The notes below the pieces were generated by a model. The model was not told the origin of the DNA and searched no databases. It saw only the letters and a program-made list of their open reading frames with translations. A DNA stretch of 8,240 nt from Pseudomonadota bacterium (GTDB lineage Bacteria; Pseudomonadota; Gammaproteobacteria; Burkholderiales; Thiobacillaceae), in NCBI GenBank assembly GCA_021821425.1, contig JAKACL010000126.1:1-8240 (forward strand). The letters run 5' to 3'. Positions 6,356-8,240 of this stretch are shown one piece after another. The stretch's first letter is position 1. Every line of letters starts with the position of its first letter. The translations under genes and the position numbers were made by a program.

Positions 6356-6469
6356 TCAACAGCCAGCACCTACTGCATCCGTGGGCGGCGGGCCGGCCGG
6401 TCCGTCGCCCATCACACGGACATCGCCGGGGTGCGCGGCAAGGCCGGGGCGCATGGAATCGTATGACAT
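6356..6469 (-). CDS. possible 37-codon upstream ORF overlapping the chorismatase start region
   Basis: An ATG at 6469 has AAGGA seven bases upstream (6477-6481) and opens a 37-codon frame beginning MSYDSMRPGLAAHPGDVR. Its TGA stop overlaps the alternative chorismatase start as TTGA at 6356-6359. The peptide is Gly/Pro/Asp-rich and matches nothing I know. About two thirds of its codons end in G or C, with the AT-ending ones concentrated at the 3' end. It may be a leader ORF coupled to the chorismatase gene, or the true N-terminus of the chorismatase separated by a frameshift near 6360, or chance. The Shine-Dalgarno site is better placed than that of the downstream ATG. Confidence 0.35.
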   Translation of the reverse strand: MSYDSMRPGLAAHPGDVRVMGDGPAGPPPTDAVGAGC

Positions 6470-6639
6470 GAGGCTTTCCTTGGAGGAGGGCAGCACGTGA
6501 AAAGCGCTGTCTGCAACTGAACAACGGAGGAATTTTACCTAAACAAGACGCATGCCGGGGCCGCGATTGGCAGGAAGCCAGAATTCGGCGCCGCTCCGCT
6601 CGCGCTATCATGCGCATGTCTGGATCTGAGTTCTCTCCC
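6470..6639. promoter_or_regulatory. divergent promoter region between the chorismatase operon and tsaD
   Basis: This is the only place where promoters for both the minus-strand operon and tsaD can lie, apart from sites inside genes. Towards the operon, an AT-rich patch at 6531-6543 contains TAAAAT on the minus strand (6532-6537), one mismatch from a sigma-70 -10 box, but no good -35 sits 16-18 bases upstream. Towards tsaD, TATCAT at 6606-6611 resembles a -10 box, again without a convincing -35; the TTGGCA at 6567-6572 is too far away (33-base spacing). I see no clear operator palindrome. The promoter calls are tentative, whereas the divergent layout itself is certain. Confidence 0.3.
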
Positions 6640-7644
6640 ATGTTGGTGCTTGGCGTCGAATCCTCCTGCGATGAAACCGGTGTCGCGCTGTATGACAGCG
6701 CGCACGGCCTGTTGGCGCACGCCCTGTATTCGCAGATCGCGATGCACAACGACTACGGTGGCGTGGTGCCCGAGCTCGCCTCGCGCGACCACATCCGGCG
6801 GGTGCTGCCCTTGACCCGGCAGGTGCTGGCCGAGGGTGGTCGCACCCTCGCCGATCTCGGCGGCATCGCGTACACGCAGGGCCCGGGCCTGGCCGGCGCC
6901 CTGCTGGTGGGGGCGGGGATGGCGCGCGCGCTGGCATATGCGCTGAATATCCCGGCGGTCGGCGTGCACCATCTCGAAGGCCACCTGCTGTCGCCGCTGA
7001 TTGCCGACACGCCCCCCGCATTCCCGTTCGTAGCCCTGCTGGTGTCGGGCGGGCACACCCAATTGATGCTGGTATCGGGCGTCGGTCGCTATACGCTCCT
7101 GGGGGAAACCCTCGACGACGCCGCCGGCGAGGCGTTCGACAAGACGGCCCAGCTCTTGGGGCTGGGTTATCCGGGCGGGCCGGCGCTGTCGAAACTGGCG
7201 GCGACGGGCGACGCCGACCGCTTCAAGCTGCCGCGACCGATGTTGAATTCCGGCGATTTCGATTTCAGCTTTTCCGGACTGAAGACGGCGGTGCTGACGC
7301 TGGTGAGAAAGCAGGGGCTGGCGCAGGCCGCGGACATCGCGGCCGCCTTCCAGGCAGCCGCGGTGGAGGTGCTGGTGAGCAAGAGTCTGGCGGCCTGCCA
7401 GCACAGCGGGGCAACGCGGCTGGTGGTCGCCGGCGGCGTGGGCGCCAACGCGCAATTGCGCGAACGGCTCACGCGCGAAGCCGCTGCGCGCGGCATCGAG
7501 GTGTTTTACCCGCGGCTGGAGTTCTGTACCGACAATGGCGCGATGATCGCCTATGCCGGCGCGCAGCGGCTGGCGCATGCAAACCGGGACCTGACGTTTG
7601 CGGTCAGACCGCGCTGGGAACTGGCGACGCTCGACGCCGTGTGA
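6640..7644 (+). CDS. tsaD: tRNA N6-adenosine threonylcarbamoyltransferase TsaD
   Basis: A 334-residue member of the Kae1/TsaD (formerly Gcp/YgjD) family. With TsaB and TsaE it transfers the threonylcarbamoyl group made by TsaC onto A37 of tRNAs that read ANN codons, giving t6A. The N-terminus [16 protein letters not shown] (4-19) is the family's ATPase-fold signature. HHLEGH (110-115) supplies metal ligands His111 and His115, SGGHT (136-140) binds nucleotide, and Asp298 in CTDNGAMIA is the third metal ligand. [19 protein letters not shown] and VAGGVGAN are further conserved blocks. The ATG at 6640 is chosen because bacterial homologues begin M(L/I)VLGIE; ATGs at 6610 and 6616 are in frame but add an unconserved stretch. 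The ribosome binding site is weak. No partner gene lies beside it. This essential housekeeping gene probably marks the right boundary of the pigment cluster. Confidence 0.97.
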   Translation: MLVLGVESSCDETGVALYDSAHGLLAHALYSQIAMHNDYGGVVPELASRDHIRRVLPLTRQVLAEGGRTLADLGGIAYTQGPGLAGALLVGAGMARALAYALNIPAVGVHHLEGHLLSPLIADTPPAFPFVALLVSGGHTQLMLVSGVGRYTLLGETLDDAAGEAFDKTAQLLGLGYPGGPALSKLAATGDADRFKLPRPMLNSGDFDFSFSGLKTAVLTLVRKQGLAQAADIAAAFQAAAVEVLVSKSLAACQHSGATRLVVAGGVGANAQLRERLTREAAARGIEVFYPRLEFCTDNGAMIAYAGAQRLAHANRDLTFAVRPRWELATLDAV

Positions 7645-7669
7645 AAACGGGCTGAAAAGCGGTGGCGAG

Positions 7670-8240
7670 TCATTGCCGCAGCATCGGGTAGGCCTCGCGC
7701 AAAGTCTTCAGCAAGGCCTCGCTGCCGGTGAGCTGTGCGATCTGCTCGGGAAACAGCAGGAAACCCACCAGCGCCGCCATCAGGCATACCAGGATCACCG
7801 TGCCGAAAATGCTTTCCGGGCGCAGCACGCCCCAGTAACGGCTGACCAGGAACAGCGTGTCCTTCCTGTGTTCCGACATCGACAGCCAGCGCCGCACCAG
7901 CCGGACTGCGAGGTAGGCCGCATAGCCGCCCATCAGCGAGGCGAACACGATGCGGAAGATGGCGAACACGTCGAGCCCGCCGCCGAGGTACTGGTGGTAG
8001 AGCCAGGACACGAAGCCGAGCGACAGCGAGGCCAGAATTGCGATGCCGACGTTGATGAACAGGCGCCGCCGCTCGCGCGCCAGATCGCGCTGGCGCTCGA
8101 TGAAGAAGCTGTCGATCTCACGCTTGAAATATTCGACTTTTTCCTGCACCAGCGACGAGAATTCCGCCTTGGCGTGGACGATGCGTTCGTCCATCAGCGT
8201 GCCGAGTTTTTGCCCGGCGTAATCGACCAGTTCGCGTACG
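7670..8240 (-). CDS. unrecognised three-helix inner membrane protein, 5' end possibly beyond the window
   Basis: I do not recognise the family. From the ATG at 8194 it would have 174 residues, but the frame stays open to the right edge, adding 15 coding-like residues (VRELVDYAGQKLGTL), so the gene may start outside the window. The N-terminal 45 residues are highly charged and probably helical or coiled-coil (KVEYFKREIDSFFIERQRDLARERRR). Three hydrophobic segments follow at about 45-66, 78-100 and 129-148 (counted from the 8194 start), with a basic loop VRLVRRW between the second and third and a short charged C-terminal tail. There is no signal peptide or catalytic motif. It converges on tsaD with 25 bases between stops. 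Codon use matches the neighbours. Nothing ties it to pigment production. Confidence 0.72.
   Translation of the reverse strand, partial: VRELVDYAGQKLGTLMDERIVHAKAEFSSLVQEKVEYFKREIDSFFIERQRDLARERRRLFINVGIAILASLSLGFVSWLYHQYLGGGLDVFAIFRIVFASLMGGYAAYLAVRLVRRWLSMSEHRKDTLFLVSRYWGVLRPESIFGTVILVCLMAALVGFLLFPEQIAQLTGSEALLKTLREAYPMLRQ

Noticed and set aside
5433..6500. 355-codon plus-strand frame opposite the chorismatase
   Set aside because: No recognisable domain, and the opposite strand encodes a full set of chorismatase family blocks.
6491..6509. Imperfect inverted repeat CAGCAC...GCGCTG in the divergent region
   Set aside because: Only a six-pair stem with a mismatch and a seven-base loop, common by chance in GC-rich DNA; not convincing as an operator or terminator.
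6497..6520. Seven-codon plus-strand ORF (GTG start) behind a strong purine-rich site, upstream of tsaD
   Set aside because: The peptide is too short to assess, lies 120 bases from tsaD, and no attenuator structure follows it; chance is the simpler explanation.
6535..7578. 347-codon minus-strand frame opposite tsaD
   Set aside because: Shadow of tsaD; Arg/Gln/His-rich with no motif.
7645..7690. Possible terminator between tsaD and the convergent membrane protein gene
   Set aside because: The best stem (GCGGTG with TTGCCGC) needs wobble pairs, overlaps the membrane protein's coding end and has no T run.

Overview
The window is GC-rich, gene-dense bacterial DNA with a strong preference for G or C at third codon positions. 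Gene content points to a proteobacterium, most plausibly a betaproteobacterium, but the species cannot be named from the sequence. Most of the window is the right-hand part of an aryl polyene (APE / xanthomonadin-type) pigment gene cluster. Housekeeping DNA begins at tsaD.

Region 1 (1-2768, + strand) is an assembly-line operon of four tightly overlapping genes: a 5'-truncated FabF-type ketosynthase, a short ketosynthase-like chain length factor, a hot-dog 3-hydroxyacyl-ACP dehydratase (ApeP-like) and a FabG-type ketoreductase (ApeQ-like). Together they would run the condensation, keto-reduction and dehydration cycle without enoyl reduction, which leaves a conjugated polyene. The acyl carrier proteins, aryl-CoA/ACP ligase, second dehydratase and exporter expected of such a cluster would lie to the left of the window.

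Region 2 (2816-6338, - strand) converges on region 1 with 47 bases between the stop codons and a hairpin in the gap. In transcription order it encodes a chorismatase of the FkbO/Hyg5/XanB2 family (predicted source of the hydroxybenzoate starter), a possible 37-residue ORF, a PlsC-type membrane acyltransferase, a family 2 glycosyltransferase and a UbiE-like SAM methyltransferase. The last three overlap stop to start. I infer that they decorate and lipid-anchor the aryl polyene.

Region 3 (6339-6639) is the divergent gap between the chorismatase gene and tsaD. It holds a 37-codon ORF with a good ribosome binding site that runs into the chorismatase start, and only weak promoter-like sequence.

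Region 4 (6640-8240) has tsaD (tRNA t6A modification, + strand) and, convergent to it, an unrecognised three-helix membrane protein that runs off the right edge.

I saw no tRNA, rRNA, CRISPR array, insertion sequence or phage gene. The cluster type is known. The points worth checking are the C8 tract at the glycosyltransferase/methyltransferase junction, the two small ORFs beside the chorismatase gene, the predicted chorismatase product type, and altered active-site residues in the reductase and chain length factor.
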